Of a DNA stretch of 12,275 bases, positions 1 through 7,268 are shown one piece after another. A program made the position numbers and the translations under genes. Location: the NCBI GenBank assembly GCA_022798035.1, contig JAAWLS010000039.1:1-12275 (forward strand). The letters are read 5' to 3'. The stretch comes from Lachnospiraceae bacterium. GTDB taxonomy: Bacteria > Bacillota > Clostridia > Lachnospirales > Lachnospiraceae. Below the pieces are notes generated by a model, which was not told the origin of the DNA, made no database searches, and saw nothing but the letters and a program-made list of their open reading frames with translations. Positions within the stretch are counted from its first letter, which is position 1, and each line of letters starts with the position of its first letter.

Positions 1-44
1 CAATTGTGCTCGGCGCGTCAAAGTGTGCAATCCCCTCAAGATTG
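1..44. repeat. 44-bp terminal direct repeat, left copy
   Basis: These 44 bases are identical to the last 44 bases of the window. The copy begins inside what is, at the right end, a longer stem-loop, and it ends in the middle of the palindrome at 32-49. Both copies are cut by the window edge, so the true repeat may be longer on either side. Identity was read directly; origin (dispersed repeat, tandem duplication, circular overlap) is not decided by the sequence. Confidence 0.95.
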
Positions 45-49
45 AGGGG
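32..49. repeat. Perfect inverted repeat (hairpin)
   Basis: CCCCTCAA at 32-39 and TTGAGGGG at 42-49 are exact reverse complements separated by two bases. In RNA the two-base loop would open to a larger one, leaving a GC-rich stem. No T-run follows, so it is not a standard terminator for rightward transcription. The left arm belongs to the terminal repeat and the right arm mostly does not, so the copy at the right end is cut off part-way through the palindrome. Confidence 0.7.
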
Positions 50-241
50 TAGGGGAGTTGATGTGGGCTTGCCCACTTTGTTCTATAGAAAATTCCACAA
101 ACGGAATGATTTGTTTCGCAAAAAGATTTAGAAAAGCGCTTTTGCAAAAGATGCAGCCACAATGTGGCACGGTATGTCAATGATGATATGCCGTATAAAT
201 AATACCCTTGTGAAAAGCAACGAGAGAAAAGGAGAAAAAGA
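45..241 (+). promoter_or_regulatory. Gene-free leader upstream of the cbiK operon
   Basis: This stretch has no plausible gene. Palindromes visible in order are GTGGGC/GCCCAC (63-76), ATTCC/GGAAT (92-107), the overlapping 12-mers at 132-150, GCCAC/GTGGC (156-168) and CGGTAT/ATGCCG (170-193). An AT-rich TATAAAT at 194-200 could be a -10 box, but no convincing -35 box lies 16-18 bases before it. A good ribosome site (AAAGGAG, 228-234) stands seven bases before the cbiK start. I looked for the conserved cobalamin-riboswitch core and B12 box and did not find them. Treating the region as promoter and leader is inference from position. Confidence 0.4.
132..150. promoter_or_regulatory. Two overlapping 12-bp palindromes, candidate operator
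   Basis: AAAAGCGCTTTT (132-143) and CTTTTGCAAAAG (139-150) are both perfect palindromes and share five bases. The first resembles the central part of LacI-family/CcpA cre sites (AAAGCGCTTT core), but its outer positions differ from the usual TG...CA. It lies about 90-110 bases before the cbiK start, so control of this operon is possible. No regulator gene is present to support this. Confidence 0.3.
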
Positions 242-1522
242 ATGAAAAAGAAATTCATGGTTACATTGTTAATCAGTACTATGATTTGTTCCCTGGCCCT
301 GACAGGCTGTTCCAAAGAAACGTCAGGGACGGCTGGAAATGCAGAACAGGAAGAAAGCAGGAAATCTTCAGAGGGCGGCAAGACTGACTCAGAACAGAAA
401 GAGGGAAACAAAGAGAACTTAAAAGCAGGAGAAACAGACAGTGATAAGGCAGCAGCCGATGAGGCTGCCGCGCTGATTGATGCCATTTATGTACAGAAGA
501 GAACCGAGAATACCGACGCTCAGTGCACAGCGGCGAAGGAGAAATGGGATTCCTTGACAGATGAGCAGAAAGCATTGGTGGAAGGAGAATATGCCGACCC
601 CGACTACTTTGGCAGAGATACGGGAGACGCCTCTAAGGATGACCCCAGAAATCAGGATGAGATTGGGGAAAATGAAATTCTGGCAGTCAGCTTCGGCACT
701 TCTTTTAATGACAGCCGTGTTGCGGATATCAAAGGAATTGAGGATGCCCTGCAGGAGGCAAATCCAGACTGGTCTGTGAGAAGGGCTTTTACGTCGCAGA
801 TTATTATTAACCATGTACAGGCTCGTGACGGAGAAGTCATTGACAATGTGGAACAGGCTTTGGAGCGTGCATTGGCAAATGGAGTGAAAAATTTAGTAGT
901 ACAGCCCACCCACCTGATGCATGGGGCAGAGTATGATGAATTGATGGAAGCAGTGGAATCCTGCCGGGACAAGTTTGAAACGGTAAAAGTGGCAGAACCG
1001 CTTCTGGGTGAAATCGGACAGGATGCTTCTGCAATCAATGCAGATAAAGAAGCAGTCGCAAAGGCACTCACAGAGGCAGCAGTACAGGATGCCGGATATG
1101 ACAATTTGGATGGAGCCAAGGCAGACGGCGCAGCATTCGTATTTCTGGGCCATGGAACCTCCCACACGGCGAAAGTGTCTTACAGCCAGATGCAGTCTCA
1201 GGTGGAAGCGCTTGGGTATGAAAATGTGTTTATCGGCACGGTAGAGGGAGAACCAGAGGAAACTGCCTGTGAGGCGGTGATAGATGCGGTAAAACAGGCA
1301 GGTTACAAAAAAGTAATTCTGCGTCCGCTGATGGTGGTAGCAGGAGACCATGCCAACAATGATATGGCAGGAGAAGATGAAGATTCCTGGATTAACATGT
1401 TCAAGGCTTCTGGCAGCTTTGACAGTGTGGACGCACAGATTACAGGTCTTGGCTCCATTGAGAATATTCAGAAACTCTATGTGGAGCATACGGCATCGGT
1501 GATGAAGAGTGAAGGAAATTAA
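242..1522 (+). CDS. cbiK: Exported (lipoprotein) sirohydrochlorin cobaltochelatase, CbiK type
   Basis: CbiK enzymes insert Co2+ into sirohydrochlorin, the early cobalt step of anaerobic B12 synthesis. This 426-residue protein has a lipoprotein signal ending in the lipobox LTGC (Cys23), then a charged, low-complexity linker (about 24-70), a helical segment (about 71-125) and the CbiK domain (about 145-420). The domain starts at ILAVSFGTSFNDSR and carries QPTHLMHG (His224) and FLGHGTSH (His304), which match the two metal-binding histidines of the family. GDHANND (His370) is a further conserved patch. Ordinary CbiK is cytoplasmic and about 260-300 residues, so export and the roughly 140-residue extension are unusual. 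A precedent is the periplasmic CbiK of Desulfovibrio. The start is fixed by AAAGGAG seven bases upstream. It heads the operon, followed by a NEAT-like lipoprotein and an ABC importer. A role on imported tetrapyrrole rather than in de novo synthesis is inference. Confidence 0.9.
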   Translation: MKKKFMVTLLISTMICSLALTGCSKETSGTAGNAEQEESRKSSEGGKTDSEQKEGNKENLKAGETDSDKAAADEAAALIDAIYVQKRTENTDAQCTAAKEKWDSLTDEQKALVEGEYADPDYFGRDTGDASKDDPRNQDEIGENEILAVSFGTSFNDSRVADIKGIEDALQEANPDWSVRRAFTSQIIINHVQARDGEVIDNVEQALERALANGVKNLVVQPTHLMHGAEYDELMEAVESCRDKFETVKVAEPLLGEIGQDASAINADKEAVAKALTEAAVQDAGYDNLDGAKADGAAFVFLGHGTSHTAKVSYSQMQSQVEALGYENVFIGTVEGEPEETACEAVIDAVKQAGYKKVILRPLMVVAGDHANNDMAGEDEDSWINMFKASGSFDSVDAQITGLGSIENIQKLYVEHTASVMKSEGN

Positions 1523-1579
1523 AATATAAGGTTAGGAACAGTGAGACAAATTAAAATATAAGGTTAGGAATAGTGAGGC
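1516..1579. repeat. 32-bp tandem duplication across the cbiK stop codon
   Basis: A 32-base unit at 1516-1547 is repeated at 1548-1579 with two mismatches. The first copy contains the cbiK stop codon (TAA, 1520-1522). The second forms the leader of the next gene and carries an alternative GTG start at 1573. The motif AATTAAAAT recurs once more at the ATG of the next gene. The duplication lengthened the gap between the two genes from about 36 to 68 bases. Confidence 0.85.
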
Positions 1580-1590
1580 AGAGAATTAAA

Positions 1591-2520
1591 ATGAAAAAAA
1601 ATATGGGAATTACAGTTTTCCTCCTTTCTGTCCTGCTGATTAGCGGATGCGGAGATAACAGCGTACAGCAAAAAAATACGGACACTTTATCAAAGAATAC
1701 GGACACATCTCAGGAAGTTTCGGTGCAGTCCGAAGCAGAGGAGCTCCCTGACGGGACATACCTTGCAGAGTTTAAGACAGACAGCGGAATGTTCCATGTG
1801 AGCGAGGCCTGTGACGGCAAAGGAACGTTGACAGTAGAGAATGGAAAAATGACAATCCATATCTCTCTTGCCTCTAAGAATATTGTAAATCTTTATCCTG
1901 GGCTTGCTGAAGATGCCAGAAAAGAGGGGGCAGAGCTGTTGATGCCCACAGAAGATACGGTTACATACAGCGACGGCATGACGGAGGAAGTCTATGGATT
2001 TGATGTGCCAGTTCCTGCATTGGGAACAGAGTTTGATTTGGCTTTGATTGGCACAAAGGGAAAGTGGTACGACCACAAAGCGTCTGTTTCCAATCCGGTT
2101 CCAACAGAGGAGAAGGGCCAAAGCAAAGATTCAGATACAGATAAGACACAGGGGAAGGATTCAGCTTCTTCAGGGGACAAAGTCCAAAATATAGACGCTT
2201 TGGAGGATGGTACCTATACAGTGGAAGTCACCTTTGAGGGTGGAAGCGGAAAGGCAGAGGTTTTGTCGCCCGCAGCGGTCACAGTAGCGGATGGAAAAAT
2301 GACGGCAGCAGTGCAGTGGAGCAGTCCGAATTATGACTATATGATAGTGGATGAGGAAAAATATCTTCCGGTGAGTACAGACGGCGGTTCTGTGTTTGAA
2401 TTTCCCATTTCAGGGATGGACAAGCCGATTGATATCATCGGTGATACTGTGGCTATGAGCAAGCCCCATGAAGTGGAGTACACGCTGACATTTCATTCAG
2501 ATACGATAAAGAAAAAATAA
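1591..2520 (+). CDS. Lipoprotein with two NEAT-like repeats, putative tetrapyrrole-binding
   Basis: Counted from the ATG at 1591 this is a 309-residue secreted lipoprotein with lipobox ISGC (Cys20) and a Ser/Thr/Asp-rich linker holding a short KNTDT duplication. Two beta-rich repeats follow. Each opens with a DGTY motif (LPDGTY, about 52; LEDGTY, about 204) and has a GKMT strand about 25-30 residues later (both V-x-x-GKMT). A charged Lys/Asp/Ser linker (about 174-200) separates them. The layout resembles NEAT domains, which bind haem on Gram-positive surfaces, and the second repeat has several tyrosines (NYDYM...EEKYL) where NEAT ligands occur. Family assignment by eye is moderate. A GTG at 1573 is an alternative start, adding six residues, with an AAGG nine bases before it. 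ATG is preferred because it gives a compact signal peptide and follows GAGG at 1575. Position between cbiK and an ABC importer suggests a surface receptor that hands tetrapyrrole to the binding protein. Confidence 0.75.
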   Translation: MKKNMGITVFLLSVLLISGCGDNSVQQKNTDTLSKNTDTSQEVSVQSEAEELPDGTYLAEFKTDSGMFHVSEACDGKGTLTVENGKMTIHISLASKNIVNLYPGLAEDARKEGAELLMPTEDTVTYSDGMTEEVYGFDVPVPALGTEFDLALIGTKGKWYDHKASVSNPVPTEEKGQSKDSDTDKTQGKDSASSGDKVQNIDALEDGTYTVEVTFEGGSGKAEVLSPAAVTVADGKMTAAVQWSSPNYDYMIVDEEKYLPVSTDGGSVFEFPISGMDKPIDIIGDTVAMSKPHEVEYTLTFHSDTIKKK

Positions 2521-2529
2521 AAATTTGCG

Positions 2530-2684
2530 GTAACTATTCAGAACCCTCCGGAAAGAGCAATTCAGAACGTTCCAATTTATTTGAAAAGGAATGTGTTGTT
2601 ATTTCCAGGGAGGTAATAATCCCCTCAGCCACAGACATGACAGCTTTGCCGTCATGTCTGTGGCTTGGGGTTCTGAATAGTTAC
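2530..2684 (+). mobile_element. MITE copy A (155 bp), IS66-like ends
   Basis: The element has perfect 17-bp inverted ends (GTAACTATTCAGAACCC at 2530-2546 and its complement at 2668-2684). It is flanked by an exact 8-bp direct repeat AATTTGCG (2522-2529 and 2685-2692). The subterminal motif ATTCAGAAC is repeated at 2536-2544 and 2560-2568. Inside is a perfect 14-bp stem (2628-2641 with 2651-2664, nine-base loop). GTAA ends with 8-bp target duplications are typical of the IS66 family, so a full-length IS66-type element elsewhere probably mobilised it. It encodes no protein. It split a former gap of about 17 bp just before the ribosome site of the next gene. Confidence 0.92.
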
Positions 2685-2700
2685 AATTTGCGGAGATAAA

Positions 2701-3927
2701 ATGAGAGGAAAAAAGAAGTTAATCTTACTGCTTTTGGCAGGAACACTGTGTTTGTCTGGCTGCAGCGGCCGTTCTTCTGCCGTCAAGACAGATACAGCAG
2801 GGAAAACAGAGACAAATTTAGGAAAAGGCGCAGAGGCAGAGATGAAGTCACAATTAGTTCTCCAAGAGAGCATGGAGCTGCGCTATGCCAAAAATTTCAC
2901 TGTAGATTACTACGAGGGCGGCTATACGCTGCTGAGTACCACCATGGACGGAGGACAGTTTCTGATTGTACCGGAAGGAAAAGAAGTACCGGAAAATATG
3001 GAGGAAATAATTGGGAGTACACAGAATCAGAACAAGAAACTTGTGGTGCTGAAACGTCCAATCAAAAATATTTATCTGGTGGCGTCTTCAGTGATGGATA
3101 TGTTCTGTGCACTGGAGGGAATAGATGCAATTACTTTTTCCGGGCAGAAAGAGGATGGCTGGTATATTGAAGAGGCCAGGGAAGCCATGAAAAGGGGTGA
3201 TATTCTCTACGCCGGCAAATACAACAGGCCGGACTATGAACTGCTTGTCTCCAACCACTGTGCCCTTGCCATAGAAAACATGATGATTTCCCATGCTCCT
3301 GAAGTGGTGGAAAAATTAGAAGATTTCAACATTCCAGCTATGACGGACTATTCCAGCTATGAGTCTCACCCTCTCGGCAGAGTGGAATGGGTGAAATTTT
3401 ACGGCGCACTGCTGGGAAAAGAAGAGGAAGCAGAAAAAATATTTGCGGAGCAGATGGAAATTTTGGAGCGGGTAAATGCAGGCGAGAAAACAGATAAGAC
3501 AGTAGCTTTCTTTTTTATCACATCCAACGGTCTGGTACAGGTACGCCAGTCATCAGACTATGTTCCCAAGATGATAGAGCTTGCAGGGGGCAAATATGTA
3601 TTTGAAAATTTAGGAGACCCAGAGGTAAGGCGTTCCACTATGAATATGCAGGTAGAAGAATTTTACGCTGGCGCGAAAGACGCGGATTATCTGATTTACA
3701 ACAGTTCTATAGACGGCGGGGTGTCCAGTGTAAAAGAACTTGTGGATAAATGTGAGCTGCTGGCAGACTTCAAAGCTGTGAAGGAAGGAAATGTTTTTTG
3801 CACCGCGAACGACATGTACCAGCAGTCCCTTTCCATTGGCTATCTGCTGGAAGATATCCATGGGATGCTTCAGGGAGAAAAAGAAGAGATGCATTATTTG
3901 TTCCGTTTGAACGACGAAGGAGAATAA
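2701..3927 (+). CDS. ABC importer substrate-binding lipoprotein (BtuF/FecB-like)
   Basis: This 408-residue protein has a lipoprotein signal with lipobox LSGC (Cys21) and a periplasmic-binding-protein type-2 fold. The first lobe begins about residue 112 (KKLVVLKRPIKNIYLVASS). The hinge region has TDYSSYESHPLGRVEWVKFYGALLGKE at about 215-241. The conserved Glu221 there is the sort of residue that docks onto permease arginines in BtuF. The second lobe includes the ELAGGKYVFENLGDPEVRRS stretch. It is longer than E. coli BtuF (about 266 residues), mainly through the N-terminal extension. The gene ends four bases before the permease start, confirming a binding protein-permease-ATPase set. Corrinoid, haem or siderophore would all fit the family, and the B12 gene context favours a corrinoid or related tetrapyrrole. 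The start follows GGAG at 2692-2695; part of this site comes from the target duplication of the MITE just upstream. Confidence 0.88.
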   Translation: MRGKKKLILLLLAGTLCLSGCSGRSSAVKTDTAGKTETNLGKGAEAEMKSQLVLQESMELRYAKNFTVDYYEGGYTLLSTTMDGGQFLIVPEGKEVPENMEEIIGSTQNQNKKLVVLKRPIKNIYLVASSVMDMFCALEGIDAITFSGQKEDGWYIEEAREAMKRGDILYAGKYNRPDYELLVSNHCALAIENMMISHAPEVVEKLEDFNIPAMTDYSSYESHPLGRVEWVKFYGALLGKEEEAEKIFAEQMEILERVNAGEKTDKTVAFFFITSNGLVQVRQSSDYVPKMIELAGGKYVFENLGDPEVRRSTMNMQVEEFYAGAKDADYLIYNSSIDGGVSSVKELVDKCELLADFKAVKEGNVFCTANDMYQQSLSIGYLLEDIHGMLQGEKEEMHYLFRLNDEGE

Positions 3928-3931
3928 TATT

Positions 3932-4951
3932 GTGACTGGTGAATACAAAAACAGAAAACACAGATATCTTATGGTGCTTATTTTTCTCGGGGTTGGCGCG
4001 CTGTTTTTTTTTGTTCTGAATATTTGTATCGGAAGCGTCAGAATTTCCCTGTCGGAACTGCTGGGCGTAGAGACGAATGGAACAATTGCAAAAATCCTGT
4101 GGGATATCCGGCTTCCCAGGGCGGCGGCAGTTTTTATCCTGGGAGGGGCGCTCTCCCTTGCGGGGTATCTGCTGCAGACCTTTTTTAACAATCCGATTGC
4201 AGGCCCCTTTGTGCTGGGTATTTCTTCCGGCGCCAAAATGGTGGTAGCTCTTGTAATGGTTTTTTTGATGGGAAGAGGCGTTGGAGTGTCATCGGCCGCC
4301 ATGATTTTTGCCGCATTTATCGGAGCAATGATATCCATGGGGTTTGTGCTGCTGGTATCCCGCAAAATCAACAATATGTCCATGCTGGTGGTCAGCGGCG
4401 TTATGATTGGCTATATCTGCTCTGCTATAACAGAGCTGGTGGTGACATTTGCGGAGGATGCGGATATCGTAAATCTTCACAACTGGTCCAGAGGCAGTTT
4501 TTCCGGGATGACATGGGAAAATGTAAAAGTGATGACAGTGGTGGTCTCTGTCACCGTTTTGGCAGTCTTTTTGATGTCAAAACCTCTTGCCGCCTATCAG
4601 CTGGGGGAAGGTTATGCAAAAAACATGGGAGTGAATGTCCGCCTTCTGCGGATGTGCATCGTGGTTTTTTCCAGCATTTTATCTGCCTGTATCGTGGCTT
4701 TTGCAGGGCCCATTTCCTTTGTTGGAATCGCTGCGCCCCATCTGGTGAAAAAACTTTTAAATACAGTGGAGCCCATTTGGATGATACCTGCCTGTTTTCT
4801 GGGAGGAAGCGTCTTCTGTCTGTTTTGCGATTTGCTGGCTAAAACGATGCTTGCCCCTACCGAGCTGAGTATCAGTACGGTAACTGCTATTTTCGGCGCG
4901 CCGGTGGTGCTTTGGGTGATGATAAAGAGACGAAAAGAAAGCCATGTATAG
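3932..4951 (+). CDS. btuC: ABC importer permease, FecCD/BtuC family
   Basis: This 339-residue multi-spanning membrane protein belongs to the FecCD family, whose members dimerise to form the channel for cobalamin, haem or siderophores. Diagnostic stretches are DIRLPRAAAVFILGGALSLAG (about 58-78), NNPIAGPFVLGISSGA (86-101), the GPISFVGIAAPHLVK segment (259-273) near the ATPase-coupling region, and PTELSISTVTAIFGAPVVLWV near the C-terminus. Length is normal for the family. It starts with GTG, supported by AAGGAG at 3917-3922 and nine bases of spacing inside the end of the upstream gene. The next gene follows after 14 bases. The symbol reflects the B12 context; substrate is not proven by sequence. 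Confidence 0.88.
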   Translation: MTGEYKNRKHRYLMVLIFLGVGALFFFVLNICIGSVRISLSELLGVETNGTIAKILWDIRLPRAAAVFILGGALSLAGYLLQTFFNNPIAGPFVLGISSGAKMVVALVMVFLMGRGVGVSSAAMIFAAFIGAMISMGFVLLVSRKINNMSMLVVSGVMIGYICSAITELVVTFAEDADIVNLHNWSRGSFSGMTWENVKVMTVVVSVTVLAVFLMSKPLAAYQLGEGYAKNMGVNVRLLRMCIVVFSSILSACIVAFAGPISFVGIAAPHLVKKLLNTVEPIWMIPACFLGGSVFCLFCDLLAKTMLAPTELSISTVTAIFGAPVVLWVMIKRRKESHV

Positions 4952-4952
4952 T

Positions 4953-4957
4953 AAGGA
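4953..4957 (+). promoter_or_regulatory. Ribosome site that fixes the ATPase start at 4966
   Basis: AAGGA at 4953-4957 stands eight bases before ATG 4966. The upstream in-frame ATG at 4912 lies inside the permease gene, lacks a good ribosome site and would add an 18-residue basic tail not expected in this family. The start at 4966 is therefore preferred. Confidence 0.6.
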
Positions 4958-4965
4958 TAAAGAAT

Positions 4966-5757
4966 ATGAAAAACTATTATTTTTCCACAGAAAAGATGTG
5001 TGTGGGATATGACGGCAGACCGCTGATAAAAGAAATGGAAATTGCGCTGCCGAAGGGAGAAATCTTAAGCCTGATAGGGCCAAACGGCGCTGGGAAGTCC
5101 ACGGTCTTAAAGAGCATCGTAGGACAGCTGCAGCTGATTAGCGGAGCTGCGTATCTGGGAAATGATGTGTTAGGAGAAATGAAGCCAAATGAGCTGGCAA
5201 AGAAAATGTCGGTGGTATTGACTCAAAAAGTAAAGGCGGAAATGAAAAACTGCCGGGATGTGGTTGCAACGGGCAGATACCCGTATACTGGATGGTTCGG
5301 CGTTCTGTCAAAAGACGATGAGCAGATTGTGGATGAGGTGATAGAACTTACCCATATCACAGATATCTGTCAGCAGGAGTTTGACAAAATAAGCGACGGA
5401 CAGAAACAGCGGGTGATGCTGGCCCGGGCAATCTGCCAGGAGCCGGAGATTATTGTATTGGACGAACCCACTTCTTATCTGGATATCCGGTATAAACTGG
5501 ATTTTCTGTCTATCTTACAGGAGATGAGGGAAAAGAAGGGGCTTACGGTGATTATGTCTCTGCACGAACTGGATTTGGCAAAGATTGTTTCTGATAAAAT
5601 ACTCTGCCTGAAAGGAGAATATGTGGAAAGGTATGGTACGCCGGAAGAAGTCTTTGAATCTGATTTTATCGAGCGGCTTTTTGAGCTGAAAGAGGGAAGT
5701 TTTTTGAAAAATGAAAAACTTCTTGCCTACATTAAACAAATCAGCGGACAGCCTTAA
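4966..5757 (+). CDS. btuD: ABC importer ATPase, FepC/BtuD family
   Basis: This 263-residue cytoplasmic ATPase would energise the permease and binding protein encoded just upstream. Walker A is GPNGAGKS (38-45), the Q-loop glutamine is about 87, the signature is ISDGQKQR (141-148), Walker B is IIVLDEP (162-168) with catalytic Glu167, and the switch histidine is His200 (SLHELD). The signature has Asp where most relatives have Gly (LSGGQ); this is a tolerated variant, not a defect. The first strand, FSTEKMCVGYDGRPLIKEMEIALPKGE, is typical of iron/cobalamin importers. The gene follows the permease by 14 bases and precedes cbiP by 23, which ties uptake to the biosynthesis genes in one transcript. 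Confidence 0.9.
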   Translation: MKNYYFSTEKMCVGYDGRPLIKEMEIALPKGEILSLIGPNGAGKSTVLKSIVGQLQLISGAAYLGNDVLGEMKPNELAKKMSVVLTQKVKAEMKNCRDVVATGRYPYTGWFGVLSKDDEQIVDEVIELTHITDICQQEFDKISDGQKQRVMLARAICQEPEIIVLDEPTSYLDIRYKLDFLSILQEMREKKGLTVIMSLHELDLAKIVSDKILCLKGEYVERYGTPEEVFESDFIERLFELKEGSFLKNEKLLAYIKQISGQP

Positions 5758-5770
5758 TATTTTTATGAAT

Positions 5771-5775
5771 GGAGG
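5771..5775 (+). promoter_or_regulatory. Ribosome site that fixes the cbiP start at 5781
   Basis: GGAGG at 5771-5775 lies five bases before ATG 5781. The earlier in-frame ATG at 5769 overlaps this site, so initiation there would leave no ribosome site. Starting at 5781 gives [12 protein letters not shown], the normal N-terminus of the family. Confidence 0.75.
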
Positions 5776-5780
5776 AAACT

Positions 5781-7268
5781 ATGGCAAAAGTGATTATGAT
5801 TCAGGGGACGATGTCCGGAGCGGGAAAGAGTCTTCTGGTGGCGGGGCTTTGCAGAGTTATGAAGCGGGACGGCTATCGGGTGGCTCCCTTTAAGTCCCAG
5901 AATATGGCGCTGAACTCTTTTATTACGGAGGAAGGGCTTGAGATGGGAAGAGCCCAGGTCATGCAGGCGGAAGCGGCAGGTATCGCACCCTTAGTCTGTA
6001 TGAATCCGATTTTACTGAAACCTACGGACCACACCGGTTCCCAGGTGATTGTAAATGGGCAGGTTCTTGGAAATATGAGCGCAAGGGAATATTTTGACTA
6101 TAAGAAGAGCTTGATACCGGATATAAAAAAGGCCTTCCGCAGACTGGAAGAGCTGGCAGATATCATTGTGGTGGAAGGAGCGGGCAGTCCGGCGGAGATA
6201 AATCTGCGGGAAAACTGTATTGTCAATATGGGACTGGCAGAGATGATTGACGCGCCGGTGCTGATTGTAGGAGATATCGACAGGGGCGGCGTGTTTGCCC
6301 AGCTTTTTGGGACGCTGATGCTGCTTCAGGAAGAGGAGAAAAAAAGAGTAAAAGGATTTATCATCAACAAATTCCGCGGAGATAAGTCGCTGCTGGAGCC
6401 TGGTATTGAAATTTTGGAAGAAAAGGGAGGCATTCCGGTCACGGGAGTGATTCCCTATATGGACATAGATTTGGAGGATGAGGACAGCCTGACGGAGCGG
6501 TTTGACAGGAGGCAGAAAGGCAGGATTGACATAGCGGTAGTCAAATATCCCAGAATTTCTAATTTTACGGATTTCAATGTCTTTGAACAGATGAAAGAGG
6601 TGTCGGTGCGCTATGTCACCAACACGGTGGAATTAGGCAGTCCGGATATGGTATTTTTGCCTGGCAGCAAAAATACCATGGATGATTTAAACTGGATGCG
6701 TCAGAACGGATTGGAGGATGCAGTGAAAAAACTGTCAGAAAAAGTTCCAATCTGCGGCATCTGCGGCGGATATCAGATGATGGGAAGGCAGATTCTGGAT
6801 GCAGAAGGAGTGGAAGCAGGGGGAAGCATGAAAGGGATGGGACTTCTGCCCATCGCAACAGAGCTGCAGCAGGAAAAAGTGCGATGTCAGGTACGTGGAA
6901 CTATCAATCGGACAGAAGGTATTTTTGAGGTCCTTTCCGGGCTTGATTTTGAGGGATATGAGATACATATGGGGCAGAGCGTGAGAGAAGATTCTTCCAG
7001 CGGGAAGGAGGAAGGAGCGTTTGTAACCGGAAATGATAAAAATGTGTATGGCACGTATGTCCACGGAATTTTTGACAAGGGAGCGATTGCCCAGACTCTT
7101 GTGAAATCGCTGGCAGAGAGAAAAGGGGTTGTCCTGGAACATGAAAATTCTATGGACTACAGAGCATACAAGGAAAAACAGTATGATAAACTGGCAGATA
7201 TTTTGTCGGAATATCTGAATATGGAGGAGATTTATGGAATACTTAGGGAAGCGAATCTCAGAGAATAG
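5781..7268 (+). CDS. cbiP: Cobyric acid synthase (ATP- and glutamine-dependent amidase)
   Basis: CbiP/CobQ amidates four carboxylates of adenosylcobyrinic acid a,c-diamide, using glutamine and ATP, to give cobyric acid. The 495-residue length is standard. The N-terminal dethiobiotin-synthetase-like half has the P-loop GTMSGAGKS (9-17; Gly where Asn is more common), KSQNMALNS (38-46), [11 protein letters not shown] (80-90), [12 protein letters not shown] (131-142) and [11 protein letters not shown] (164-174). The C-terminal glutamine amidotransferase half has the nucleophile in [11 protein letters not shown] (Cys328) and the catalytic histidine in [10 protein letters not shown] (His428). All key residues are present, so it should be active. 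Its end overlaps cobT by 35 bases. It acts on a completed corrin ring, so ring-building genes elsewhere or uptake of an incomplete corrinoid must supply its substrate. Confidence 0.97.
   Translation: MAKVIMIQGTMSGAGKSLLVAGLCRVMKRDGYRVAPFKSQNMALNSFITEEGLEMGRAQVMQAEAAGIAPLVCMNPILLKPTDHTGSQVIVNGQVLGNMSAREYFDYKKSLIPDIKKAFRRLEELADIIVVEGAGSPAEINLRENCIVNMGLAEMIDAPVLIVGDIDRGGVFAQLFGTLMLLQEEEKKRVKGFIINKFRGDKSLLEPGIEILEEKGGIPVTGVIPYMDIDLEDEDSLTERFDRRQKGRIDIAVVKYPRISNFTDFNVFEQMKEVSVRYVTNTVELGSPDMVFLPGSKNTMDDLNWMRQNGLEDAVKKLSEKVPICGICGGYQMMGRQILDAEGVEAGGSMKGMGLLPIATELQQEKVRCQVRGTINRTEGIFEVLSGLDFEGYEIHMGQSVREDSSSGKEEGAFVTGNDKNVYGTYVHGIFDKGAIAQTLVKSLAERKGVVLEHENSMDYRAYKEKQYDKLADILSEYLNMEEIYGILREANLRE

Noticed and set aside
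150..200. A cobalamin riboswitch suggested by GCCACAATGTGGCACGG
   Set aside because: Only a short hairpin and a few matching letters are present. The conserved core and the B12 box with its surrounding helices are not visible.
2628..2664. A rho-independent terminator after the NEAT-like gene
   Set aside because: The 14-bp stem is strong but lacks a T-run. It lies inside a MITE with target duplications, so it is described as part of that element.
3610..4383. A 257-codon open frame on the minus strand
   Set aside because: It runs opposite well-supported binding-protein and permease genes, crosses both, has low-complexity Ser/Thr/Pro/Ile content and no recognisable domain. It is a shadow of the + strand codon pattern, as are the other minus-strand frames at 652-1489 and 8322-8972.
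5769..5780. An earlier cbiP start at 5769
   Set aside because: That ATG overlaps the only good ribosome site, and the four extra residues are not typical of the family.
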